DNA of 12,894 nt, from positions 1 to 12,894 of the forward strand of contig NZ_CAMXYY010000043.1 of the NCBI RefSeq assembly GCF_947253395.1, read 5' to 3'. Numbering within the stretch: position 1 is the stretch's first letter; the number at the start of each line of letters is the position of its first letter. Made by a program: the position numbers and the translations under genes. This DNA is from an uncultured Olegusella sp. GTDB lineage: Bacteria; Actinomycetota; Coriobacteriia; Coriobacteriales; Atopobiaceae. The notes under the pieces were generated by a model that was given only the letters and a program-made list of their open reading frames with translations, was not told where the DNA came from and ran no database searches. Shown here piece after piece: positions 6,499 to 12,820 of the stretch.

Positions 6499-7782
6499 TT
6501 AGTTTTTTAAGCAGCCAATAGGAACAACATAAACACCGTCTTTACGGCAGTATGCAAAGTCGCCTGTTCCCGTTAAAACCATAAGGAAAGATGGTGTGTT
6601 CATTTTATCGGTATCGATTTTTTCTTTCATTGTTTTAAGGCTTTTTGCGCCTTCTTCAATGAGCTTTTCACCTCCGAGTTTGATTTCAATAAGACCGTAT
6701 TTACCGTTTCTTAGATGAATAACAGCATCGCATTCCTGTCCATCTTTATCTCTGTAGTGGTAAACTTCGCCTCCGAGAGAGTCTGCAAAAATGCGCAGAT
6801 CTCTGATACATAGTGTCTCGAATAGAAAACCGAAAGTATTTAAGTCGTTTATCAAGTCGTTTGGTCCAATGCCCAACGCTGCAGCAGCGATAGATGGGTC
6901 AATATAGTAACGTGTATCGGATGAACGAATGGCGGTTTTTGATCTTAGGTTTGGATTCCAGGCAGGCATATCTTCTACAACAAATATTTTGCGAAGCGCA
7001 TTAACGTAAGATGCAACGGTTTCCTCGTTAATTGATGTATCTTCGTTAGTGGAAATATCCCGTGCAAGCACAGTATTTGGTACTTGTGCTCCTTGGTGCC
7101 TTGCATATGAGCGCATAAGACGCTTAACTTTCTCAGTATTTTTTTGTACATTATCGGCACGGTTAATGTCGGAGTGTACAACAGCATCGTAGTAATCAAC
7201 AGCTTGATCTAAAGCAATCTCATCACGCATATCTACCGATTGTGGCCATCCTCCACGGCATACAAGAAAAGCGAGGTGATCAATACTTAAGTTTGAATCA
7301 CCTCCAATATCCTTAATTCTTGCAAAAAGATTTTTCAAGCTGACTTCGCCCGTGGAATCCCCAGATTCATACAAGCTCATTGGTCTCATTGTTAGCCAAG
7401 CGAAGCGTCCTGTACCAGAGTGAGTAATTTCTGTAGTGTCTGCAGGAACGGCAGAACCAGTTAGGATAAATTGTCCAAGCTCACTACGGTGATCAATCTC
7501 AAACCGTATTGCATCCCAAAGTTTTGGAGCAAGCTGCCATTCGTCAATTAATCTTGGAGTAGCTCCTTTCAGTAATCGCTTGGGGTTTAGCTCCGACATA
7601 GCGAGATTCTGTTCTTTCTTTTCCGGATCGTCTACATATAAAACACTTGCTGCAAATTGTTCTGCGGTAGTGGTTTTTCCACACCACTTCGGCCCTTCAA
7701 TCAGTATCGCGCCTTTACCTTCTAGCTTTCTTTTCAATATATCGTCGGCAAGTCTTTTCCTGTATTTTTTCAACTGTGCCAT
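6499..7782 (-). CDS. AAA-type ATPase with DUF4143 C-terminal nuclease-like domain, 427 residues
   Basis: The protein belongs to the COG1373-like group of P-loop ATPases with a C-terminal DUF4143 domain. Walker A GPKWCGKT is at 30-37, Walker B RLIDEWQ near 77-83 and a sensor strand FILTGSA at 105-111. A long linker follows, with a probable winged-helix section near 215-290. The C-terminus carries a PD-(D/E)XK-like set: E322 (FGFLFET), D352 (ECDAVI) and E366-x-K368 (LIEIK). Homologues are common and often horizontally acquired; the function is poorly known, and a defence, toxin or DNA-transaction role is only inferred. The ATG at 7782 has just a weak AGG. A four-copy 23-bp repeat lies 60-150 bases upstream. 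The gene converges on rlmD and is AT-richer than it, consistent with transfer. Confidence 0.9.
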   Translation of the reverse strand: MAQLKKYRKRLADDILKRKLEGKGAILIEGPKWCGKTTTAEQFAASVLYVDDPEKKEQNLAMSELNPKRLLKGATPRLIDEWQLAPKLWDAIRFEIDHRSELGQFILTGSAVPADTTEITHSGTGRFAWLTMRPMSLYESGDSTGEVSLKNLFARIKDIGGDSNLSIDHLAFLVCRGGWPQSVDMRDEIALDQAVDYYDAVVHSDINRADNVQKNTEKVKRLMRSYARHQGAQVPNTVLARDISTNEDTSINEETVASYVNALRKIFVVEDMPAWNPNLRSKTAIRSSDTRYYIDPSIAAAALGIGPNDLINDLNTFGFLFETLCIRDLRIFADSLGGEVYHYRDKDGQECDAVIHLRNGKYGLIEIKLGGEKLIEEGAKSLKTMKEKIDTDKMNTPSFLMVLTGTGDFAYCRKDGVYVVPIGCLKN

Positions 7783-7841
7783 CCTGTTTCAATTAAATCT
7801 GCTCGTATTTTCTAATGGTAGTTATGAATTCTATCATCATT

Positions 7842-7933
7842 TTCCGACGATTGGCGAGCTTTCGTTCCGATGAATGGCGTAATATTATTCCGACGATTGG
7901 CGGTATATTGTTCCGACGTTTGGCTATGTTACG
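7842..7933. repeat. Four-copy 23-bp-spaced repeat array upstream of the ATPase gene
   Basis: Copies start at 7842, 7865, 7888 and 7911, exactly 23 bases apart. The conserved core is TTCCGAYGAWTGGCG; the first and third copies are identical over these 15 bases, the second and fourth differ at two to three. The remaining 8 bases vary but are AT-rich in copies 2 and 3. On the minus strand a -10-like TAGAAT follows the copy nearest the gene, and that copy covers the place where a -35 would be. This suggests cooperative protein binding at the ATPase promoter. The 8-base spacers are too short for CRISPR. Confidence 0.9.
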
Positions 7934-8256
7934 TAAAATGACTGGAAGGCGCGGTGTGTAAAATACATATCACCCAGTTATAAAGGGCAAAATATTTAAT
8001 GTGCGAGGTGATATGGATAAAAATAAGTTTAACGAGATTATGGCTAAAGACTACAATCAGTCGCTCAATTGCTCGTTTTCTCATCGAAGCTGTACATGTA
8101 GCTCTCCTGACCTTATATGGTCCAGGATTTCCACCGCAGTCCCGATAGTCGTGCGGCAAAGAGATAACGAGGACTTCTAACAGGTGCTCCGTCCTATTGT
8201 TAAATATCCGTCGACAAATTTCCTCATACGAGCTTATACTTAGCCATCCATACTGA
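7934..8256. other. Gene-poor DNA with two short overlapping ORFs
   Basis: No recognisable gene is present. One plus-strand ORF of 55 codons (8013-8180) starts MDKNKFNEIMAKDYNQSL behind GAGGTG and loses protein-like character after about 18 residues. A second plus frame from ATG 7999 reads SRSIARFLIEAVHVALLTLY and stops at TAG 8149-8151. Together they could be one frameshifted relic, or neither is coding. A 111-codon minus-strand ORF covers the same DNA but has no ribosome site or recognisable content. Confidence 0.4.
8013..8180 (+). CDS. Possible 55-residue ORF or relic
   Basis: The ATG at 8013 follows GCGAGGTG at a workable distance. The first 18 residues (MDKNKFNEIMAKDYNQSL) look like a genuine soluble N-terminus; the remainder is Ser/Cys-rich and unlike a conserved fold. 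The frame ends at TAA 8178-8180. Plausibly the start of a decayed accessory gene; I cannot name a family. Confidence 0.25.
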   Translation: MDKNKFNEIMAKDYNQSLNCSFSHRSCTCSSPDLIWSRISTAVPIVVRQRDNEDF

Positions 8257-8313
8257 GCTTTCAAGCATGTTGAGACGGTCGTTTCGATGTCTAAGGTGGA
8301 AAATAAGTACTAA
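8257..8313 (+). pseudogene. Degenerate 3' end of an RlmD/TrmA-family methyltransferase gene
   Basis: The frame AFKHVETVVSMSKVENKY then TAA (8311-8313) carries HVETV, the signature with the catalytic Glu found at the C-terminus of uracil-5-methyltransferases. At DNA level 8265-8290 matches 6350-6375, inside the intact rlmD 3' end, at 23 of 26 bases, in the same orientation. An in-frame TGA lies just upstream at 8254 and nothing further upstream resembles the enzyme. It is either the displaced original end of rlmD or the relic of a second methyltransferase gene. Confidence 0.45.
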
Positions 8314-8336
8314 ATCAGTCAAAAGAAGGGGTGGCT

Positions 8337-8993
8337 ATGGGAAGAACTATCAGAGTCACCGGAAAAGGCAAGCTTTCCGTTAAACCAGATACCATGTGCT
8401 TGGCCATTGAGGCTAGTGGAGTTTATTCTGATTATGCGAAAACGATAAAAAAATCTGCACACCAGACAAAGTTGCTGAGGAAGGCCTTAGAAAAATCTGG
8501 TCTTTCAGGAACAGATCTCAAAACGACACACTTTTCAATTCAATCCGAATATGAACGCTATCTGGATGAAAACGATAATTATAAGAGCAGATTTGTAGGT
8601 TATAAGTTTGAGCATGAGACCGAAATTAAATTCCCAAATGACAATCAGCAACTCGGTCGCACACTGTATGAACTGTCACGCTGTCCTGTGGAAGTAGAAT
8701 TTACCATCCAGTACACCGTCTCCAATCCGGAAGGTGTTAAAAACGAGCTTCTCAAGAAAGCCGTGGAAGATTCCAGAGCAAAAGCAAAGATTTTGGCCGA
8801 GTCTGCGGGGGTGGCGCTGGGAGAAATTGAGCGCATTGATTATTCATGGGGAGAGCTACAAGTCGTTTCTCGCCCTCTTGAGTTCATGGCAGAATCTTGT
8901 CTTCCCGCACCCGGCAGATCGTATGATATCGATATTGAAGCCGATGATATTGATGTTGGCGATACGGTAACGATTGAGTGGGAGCTCAAATAA
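8337..8993 (+). CDS. SIMPL (DUF541) domain protein, 218 residues
   Basis: The whole protein matches the SIMPL/DUF541 pattern: an N-terminal strand IRVTGKGKLSVKPDTMCLAI, alternating helices and strands, a central YKFEHETEIKF, then the helix VKNELLKKAVEDSRAKAKILAESAGVAL and the LGEIERIDY strand, ending in a beta-rich tail. The ATG at 8337 is preferred because GAAGGGG precedes it by five bases; a GTG at 8331 sits too close to that site. No signal peptide or membrane span is visible, so a cytoplasmic location is likely, unlike the periplasmic members of the family. The biochemical role of SIMPL proteins is unsettled. It converges with the Fic gene, with 35 bases between the stops and no terminator visible. 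Confidence 0.85.
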   Translation: MGRTIRVTGKGKLSVKPDTMCLAIEASGVYSDYAKTIKKSAHQTKLLRKALEKSGLSGTDLKTTHFSIQSEYERYLDENDNYKSRFVGYKFEHETEIKFPNDNQQLGRTLYELSRCPVEVEFTIQYTVSNPEGVKNELLKKAVEDSRAKAKILAESAGVALGEIERIDYSWGELQVVSRPLEFMAESCLPAPGRSYDIDIEADDIDVGDTVTIEWELK

Positions 8994-9028
8994 CACGTTC
9001 GCAAGCCAGGTAGCTAAGGACAGCGCTC

Positions 9029-9958
9029 TCAATCTTTATCTAAAGAAGAAATGTCGATGCCGAAAAGCTGGACCAGAGCACGAAAGCTGTCCTGGCCATC
9101 GTAACAGGTATCAATGAGAAATCCAGGTTCATTGCTATATTCTTTAAGGCCGCGGTAGTAGTAGTATTTTTTTTGGTCTTCAATAATAAAGGGCACCAGA
9201 TTGTTTTTTAAGCACTCTTTAAATGCAATCAGTCTGCCAACGCGACCATTTCCATCCTGAAAAGGATGGATTCGTTCAAACTGATAATGAAAGTCGATGA
9301 TGTCTTTGAACGTCAAGGTTTCCTTTTTTAGATAAGCAGACAAGAGAGCTTTAATATCAGTGCGCACATTTTTGGGAGCGGTCGTTTCAATTCCGCCGAC
9401 CACATTGGGGCGTAATTTGTACTCACCGACTTTAAACCAGGAAAGTGTTTCGTCCTTTGTCCTGCTTTTCAGGAGATAGTGAAGATGCTTAATGATGTCT
9501 TCGCTTAACGGATCTTCTGCCCTGTCAATGCAGTAGTCAATGGCGCGGAAGTGATTGACTGTTTCAATGATGTCGTTCACGGGAAGATTCTCTTCGGCAT
9601 CAAGCGTATTTGTTTCAAAGATACGCCTTGTCTGATCTTCACTGAGCTTGCTACCTTCAATGTGATTGGAGTTATAGGTGAGGCGAATTTGAAGTTCATG
9701 GTAGAGACCGCCCGAGATTTTGTGCTCCTTTTCCTCCCTCAGTATTTGGAGAATGGGATTGTCTGATACGATGCGACACAGATCATCTTTGCTGCATGAA
9801 AAATAGTTACACAGCTTTGACATCACACTATCTGCCAGTTTTTCACCCTTTGAGATTTTGGCAAGGGTACGTGAAGAAATCCTCAGCACCGAGGTTAAGT
9901 CGGATTTTTTTAGATTTCTCTCTTTTAGTTTTTTATTTAGCCCATCGTAGTTATATAT
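9029..9958 (-). CDS. Fic-family protein with N-terminal XRE-like helix-turn-helix; probable AUA start
   Basis: Fic proteins usually transfer AMP from ATP to protein hydroxyls. Counting from the proposed start at 9958 (309 residues), residues 1-65 form a Cro/C1-like helix-turn-helix (NYDGLNKKLKERNLKKSDL, then ISSRTLAKISKGEKL). The inhibitory motif SNHIEG lies at 97-102, as in class II (N-terminally inhibited) Fic enzymes. The complete active-site motif HPFQDGNGRVGR is at 231-242. The first conventional start, GTG at 9889, cuts the helix-turn-helix in half and has no ribosome site, whereas a GGAGG at 9970-9966 sits seven bases before ATA 9958. No ATG, GTG or TTG occurs in frame between an upstream TAG and 9889. 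Three operator-like repeats overlap the promoter, so autoregulation is likely. Confidence 0.85.
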   Translation of the reverse strand: MYNYDGLNKKLKERNLKKSDLTSVLRISSRTLAKISKGEKLADSVMSKLCNYFSCSKDDLCRIVSDNPILQILREEKEHKISGGLYHELQIRLTYNSNHIEGSKLSEDQTRRIFETNTLDAEENLPVNDIIETVNHFRAIDYCIDRAEDPLSEDIIKHLHYLLKSRTKDETLSWFKVGEYKLRPNVVGGIETTAPKNVRTDIKALLSAYLKKETLTFKDIIDFHYQFERIHPFQDGNGRVGRLIAFKECLKNNLVPFIIEDQKKYYYYRGLKEYSNEPGFLIDTCYDGQDSFRALVQLFGIDISSLDKD

Positions 9959-9971
9959 AAGGACACCTCCT

Positions 9972-10038
9972 AAATCTTTACTTATTATCTAAATAAACCG
10001 AGCGAAAGTAAAGATTATAGGGAGCAAAGTAAAGATTT
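9972..10038. promoter_or_regulatory. Promoter and operator-like repeats of the Fic gene
   Basis: AAGTAAAGATTT occurs at 10027-10038 on the plus strand and exactly again at 9983-9972 on the minus strand. A third copy with one change (AAGTAAAGATTA) is at 10006-10017. The two direct copies are 21 bases apart, two helical turns. A perfect -10 TATAAT for the Fic gene lies on the minus strand at 10019-10014 and overlaps the middle copy; no good -35 is seen. This is the arrangement expected for repression, plausibly by the Fic protein's own helix-turn-helix. Confidence 0.65.
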
Positions 10039-10098
10039 TTGGATGGCAAAACCCAAACCTCTGTAATTTTTGAAAATTATTATTTTACTTCACGCGAC

Positions 10099-10139
10099 GC
10101 CAGATTTCTGGCAACCCCTGAAAAGGGAGTGTAAGGGTT
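10099..10139. repeat. Dyad cluster in intergenic DNA
   Basis: GCCAGA-TT-TCTGGC (10099-10112) is a perfect 6-bp-arm palindrome. It is followed immediately by AACCC (10113-10117) pairing with GGGTT (10135-10139), with CCCT/AAGGG complementarity inside. No T tract follows. It could be a protein or recombinase binding site; the role is unknown. Confidence 0.5.
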
Positions 10140-10208
10140 CAAACAGCTGTTGGTAAAACACTGTAAGGACAACGATATCTCCGTTATTGCCGCATTGATG
10201 AATGAGCG

Positions 10209-10295
10209 TTGCTGGAAAACAATAGACTCGTAAATAAAATTCATGCTGAGGGACACAAAATTGTACTCTTCACTGTTTATTGCTCAATTGAATAA
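10209..10295 (+). pseudogene. Possible relic of a HAD-like phosphatase gene
   Basis: The 28-codon frame from TTG 10209 reads ENNRLVNKIHAEGHKIVLFT and ends at TAA 10293-10295. The pattern helix, then EGHKIVLFT, resembles the part of HAD-family hydrolases around motif II. An in-frame TGA directly upstream and the early stop mean it cannot be a working gene. The match is short and could be chance. Confidence 0.2.
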
Positions 10296-10362
10296 GAAGT
10301 TGATCGAGGTCTATCTCTTGTCAAAAGCATAAATCTAAAATTTTGCATCAAGAGGTGATGAG

Positions 10363-10941
10363 GTGGAGAACATGGCGATCAAAAAAGGAACTATGCCCCT
10401 CAGAAGAAGACTTGCCTATGGCAGTGTTTTTTTATTATTTATACTCTTTCTGGCAAGCTTGCTACTTATCATTGTTCCTTCTGCTAACGGGTATTTTCAG
10501 GAGGGCATAATCGGGTATGTCTCTGATATTGTTTTGCGAATTTTTGCCGTTGTAATAGGTGGCACGTTACTGACGTTTGGTTATTTTTATAAGGAAAAAT
10601 GGCAACACACCGTCATTTGGTTGATTTGTCTCGTGATTGCTTGCGCTGGGAGTTTTTTCTTATTAAAAGCTCCAGTCCTTGATTTACCGTATATAGCTCA
10701 TCCTGCGTCTTTGAATCTCGATTTTGTGACCTTTGAAATGGACAATAATCATGAATATGCCATCATTTACAAGATGCAAGGCTACACGGCAAGCAACGAT
10801 ATCAAAGTGTTCGAGATTGATTCTCACACCTACGATATAGAAAAAGAAAAGTGGAAACCCCAAGATAGTGTATCGGCTGATATCACCTATCTGCCGCATA
10901 CGAACGTATTGATGGAACTAACTACCTATGAAAGCAAGTAG
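10363..10941 (+). CDS. Predicted membrane protein, three transmembrane helices, 192 residues
   Basis: I do not recognise the family. After a basic N-terminus (IKKGTMPLRRR) come three hydrophobic segments at about residues 18-40, 50-75 and 82-103. A polar C-terminal domain of about 85 residues follows, with alternating strand-like stretches (FVTFEMDNNHEYAIIYKMQG and onward). By the positive-inside rule the N-terminus is cytoplasmic and the C-terminal domain faces outside. The start is GTG 10363 (AGAGG seven bases upstream) or ATG 10372, three codons later; either is possible. It stands alone in the accessory segment and converges on purN. Confidence 0.75.
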   Translation: MENMAIKKGTMPLRRRLAYGSVFLLFILFLASLLLIIVPSANGYFQEGIIGYVSDIVLRIFAVVIGGTLLTFGYFYKEKWQHTVIWLICLVIACAGSFFLLKAPVLDLPYIAHPASLNLDFVTFEMDNNHEYAIIYKMQGYTASNDIKVFEIDSHTYDIEKEKWKPQDSVSADITYLPHTNVLMELTTYESK

Positions 10942-11020
10942 CGAAGCGTCGTCTCTCAAAGCTTGGGCAATCAAACATTGATTTTGAAGGGTTGTGCCAC
11001 GTCGCGCGATGTTATCAACG

Positions 11021-11052
11021 TTGTGCCGCCAACACAAAGGTTGGCGGCACAA
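11021..11052. terminator. Strong hairpin between convergent genes (possible two-way terminator without T tract)
   Basis: TTGTGCCGCCAAC (11021-11033) and GTTGGCGGCACAA (11040-11052) form a perfect 13-bp GC-rich stem with a 6-base loop. It lies seven bases past the purN stop and about 80 past the membrane protein stop. Neither side carries a T run, so it would be a tailless terminator of the kind described in actinobacteria, or an mRNA end-protecting structure. Confidence 0.6.
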
Positions 11053-11058
11053 ACGCAG

Positions 11059-11676
11059 CTAGTTTGCAGCAGCAACCTCCACCGTTAGGTTGGAACGTAC
11101 TCTTACGCGACCTTCGGCAATCATTTGCAGCACATCGGGATAAAGTTCGTGCTCAATCTCGTGAATATGCTCCTCAAGTTCATCGACATCCCAACTTTCC
11201 TCTATGGCAAGGGCGCGCTGCGCAATGATAGGACCAGCATCGTAATCCTCATTAGCAAAATGTACGGTTACGCCTGTAACTTTTACCCCGCGCTCATAGG
11301 CGTCTTGAATTGCATGTGCGCCAGGAAAGCTGGGAAGCAGTGCGGGGTGCAAATTGATAACGCGATTGGGAAACGATGCCAGGATAGGGCCATGTACCCT
11401 GCGCATATAACCCGCCATGACCACATACTCTGCTCCTGCTTTTTTAAGGCTAGAAGCAATCACCTCATCTGCAACAATAGGTTCAGCATAGATATCCTTA
11501 CTAAGGGTAAGCGTTTGGATACCTGCAGCCTCAGCGCGCTTAAGACCTAATGCAGAGGGGCGAGAAGACACCACAAGCACAATTTCCGCATCGAGCGTGC
11601 CTGCTGCAATACGGTCAATAATTGCTTGCAGATTGGTGCCCGAGCCACTAATAAGAACGCCAATTTTGATGGTCAT
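11059..11676 (-). CDS. purN: Phosphoribosylglycinamide formyltransferase (GAR transformylase)
   Basis: PurN uses 10-formyltetrahydrofolate to formylate GAR in the third step of de novo purine synthesis, in the cytoplasm. The protein has 205 residues, normal for the family. The GAR phosphate-binding loop SGSGTNLQ is at 10-17. The catalytic set is intact: N108 and H110 in VINLHPALLPSFPG and D146 in EDYDAGPII, equivalent to N106, H108 and D144 of the E. coli enzyme. The start ATG at 11676 overlaps the purM stop as ATGA, so translation is coupled to purM; a longer frame to 11709 lies wholly inside purM. The C-terminal tail RVRSNLTVEVAAAN is slightly variable. A strong hairpin follows the stop. 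Confidence 0.97.
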   Translation of the reverse strand: MTIKIGVLISGSGTNLQAIIDRIAAGTLDAEIVLVVSSRPSALGLKRAEAAGIQTLTLSKDIYAEPIVADEVIASSLKKAGAEYVVMAGYMRRVHGPILASFPNRVINLHPALLPSFPGAHAIQDAYERGVKVTGVTVHFANEDYDAGPIIAQRALAIEESWDVDELEEHIHEIEHELYPDVLQMIAEGRVRVRSNLTVEVAAAN

Positions 11677-12767
11677 CGGTAAGCAACCTTTCCCGTACCA
11701 GCAATGCACTCACCCATCACAAAAGGCTCAAAGCCCTCGCAAACCAATGCCTCACAAAGCTCATCTACATCATTGGGATCGCAAATGAGTGACATTCCTA
11801 CACCCATGTTGAATGTTTTATAGGCTTCATCGGGAGTAAGTCCTGCTTCACGGACTATATAATCAATAACAGCGGGAACGTTCCAAGCGGGACCTTCGCC
11901 CATCTCTTCCCAACTGCAACCGTAATCAGCCCCGCGATCAACTAAGGCATCGATATTGCTGGGCAGTGCGCGATTGAGGTTTTCGGTAATGCCTCCACCG
12001 GTAATATGCGCCATGGCGTGTATGGGCGCGCCTGCCTTAAGAATGCGCGTGAGAGGACCTGCATAAATGGTTGTGGGTTCCATCACAGCGTCGGCTAAAC
12101 TCTTGCCATCTAACTCATCAAGCGGCATATTGAGTTCGTCAACTGTCTTGCCCTCAATCACAACCTTGCGCACTAAAGAATAGCCATTGGAGTGAATACC
12201 GCTGGAAGGCAAGCCGATAATGACATCACCTTCTTTTACGCGGTCGGGACCAAGCATATGGGGACGATCGACCACACCCACAACAAACCCAGCAAGATCG
12301 TAGTCATCAGGATCCATAACGCCAGGATGCTCGGCCATCTCGCCACCCACCAGGGCGCAGCCTGCCAAACGGCATCCCTCAGCAATTCCACCTACAACCT
12401 CAGCCATGGACTCGGCACTTAGCTTGCCTACGCTGACATAATCTAGGAAGAAAAGTGGCTCGGCACCAGCAACCACCACGTCATCAGCGCACATTGCCAC
12501 CAAATCTTGGCCCACCGTATTATGGCGCCCTAGCAACTGCGCAATAGCGAGCTTGGTACCCACACCATCGGTGCCAGAAACCAGCACGGGATCTTGCATA
12601 TCCTTAAAAGCTGCTATCGAAAACAATGAGCCAAATCCACCAAGCCCACCGATAACTTCGGGACGCATAGTCGCTGCAACTGCAGGTTTGATAAGCTCAA
12701 CCGCCCGCGCTCCCTCATCGACATCGACTCCGGCATCTGCGTAGGTGATGTGCTTCTCATCGCTCAT
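11673..12767 (-). CDS. purM: Phosphoribosylformylglycinamidine cyclo-ligase (AIR synthetase)
   Basis: PurM closes the imidazole ring of FGAM with ATP to give AIR, the fifth step of de novo purine synthesis. The ATG at 12767 is chosen because GGAAGGG lies seven bases upstream and the family N-terminus (ITYADAGVDVDEG) follows; an in-frame extension to 12869 reads through non-conserved DNA and the tail of the upstream gene. The length is 364 residues. Motifs in order: GGLGGFGSLF at 40-49, VSGTDGVGTKL near 63-73, GAEPLFFLDY at 101-110, GGEMAEHPG, SSGIHSNGYSLVRK, HITGGGITENLNRALP and FNMGVGM. The usual GGETAEMPG is GGEMAEHPG here. It overlaps purN by four bases (ATGA), forming a purMN unit. Confidence 0.97.
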   Translation of the reverse strand: MSDEKHITYADAGVDVDEGARAVELIKPAVAATMRPEVIGGLGGFGSLFSIAAFKDMQDPVLVSGTDGVGTKLAIAQLLGRHNTVGQDLVAMCADDVVVAGAEPLFFLDYVSVGKLSAESMAEVVGGIAEGCRLAGCALVGGEMAEHPGVMDPDDYDLAGFVVGVVDRPHMLGPDRVKEGDVIIGLPSSGIHSNGYSLVRKVVIEGKTVDELNMPLDELDGKSLADAVMEPTTIYAGPLTRILKAGAPIHAMAHITGGGITENLNRALPSNIDALVDRGADYGCSWEEMGEGPAWNVPAVIDYIVREAGLTPDEAYKTFNMGVGMSLICDPNDVDELCEALVCEGFEPFVMGECIAGTGKVAYR

Positions 12768-12820
12768 GTCGAGACCCTTCCGTTTGGAAACCTTGACCGT
12801 CTGTCTTGGTTCGCTAGCCC

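Larger units (their letters stand above)
10039..10362. other. Gene-poor stretch with dyads and a possible gene relic
   Basis: No intact gene. It contains the dyad cluster at 10099-10139 and a short reading frame at 10209-10295 resembling part of a HAD-type phosphatase. AT-rich DNA leads into the ribosome site of the membrane protein gene. Confidence 0.5.

Noticed and set aside
7842..7933. CRISPR array
   Set aside because: The repeat core is only about 15 bases and the spacers 8 bases, and no cas gene is nearby. The exact 23-bp phasing fits a binding array instead.
7911..7933. Transposon terminal inverted repeats around the ATPase gene
   Set aside because: The four copies are all in the same orientation on one side of the gene, and no matching inverted copy is seen beyond its 3' end.
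7929..8264. 111-codon minus-strand ORF as a gene
   Set aside because: It has no ribosome site or recognisable domain, starts inside the methyltransferase-relic area and runs into the repeat array. It is probably a chance open frame.
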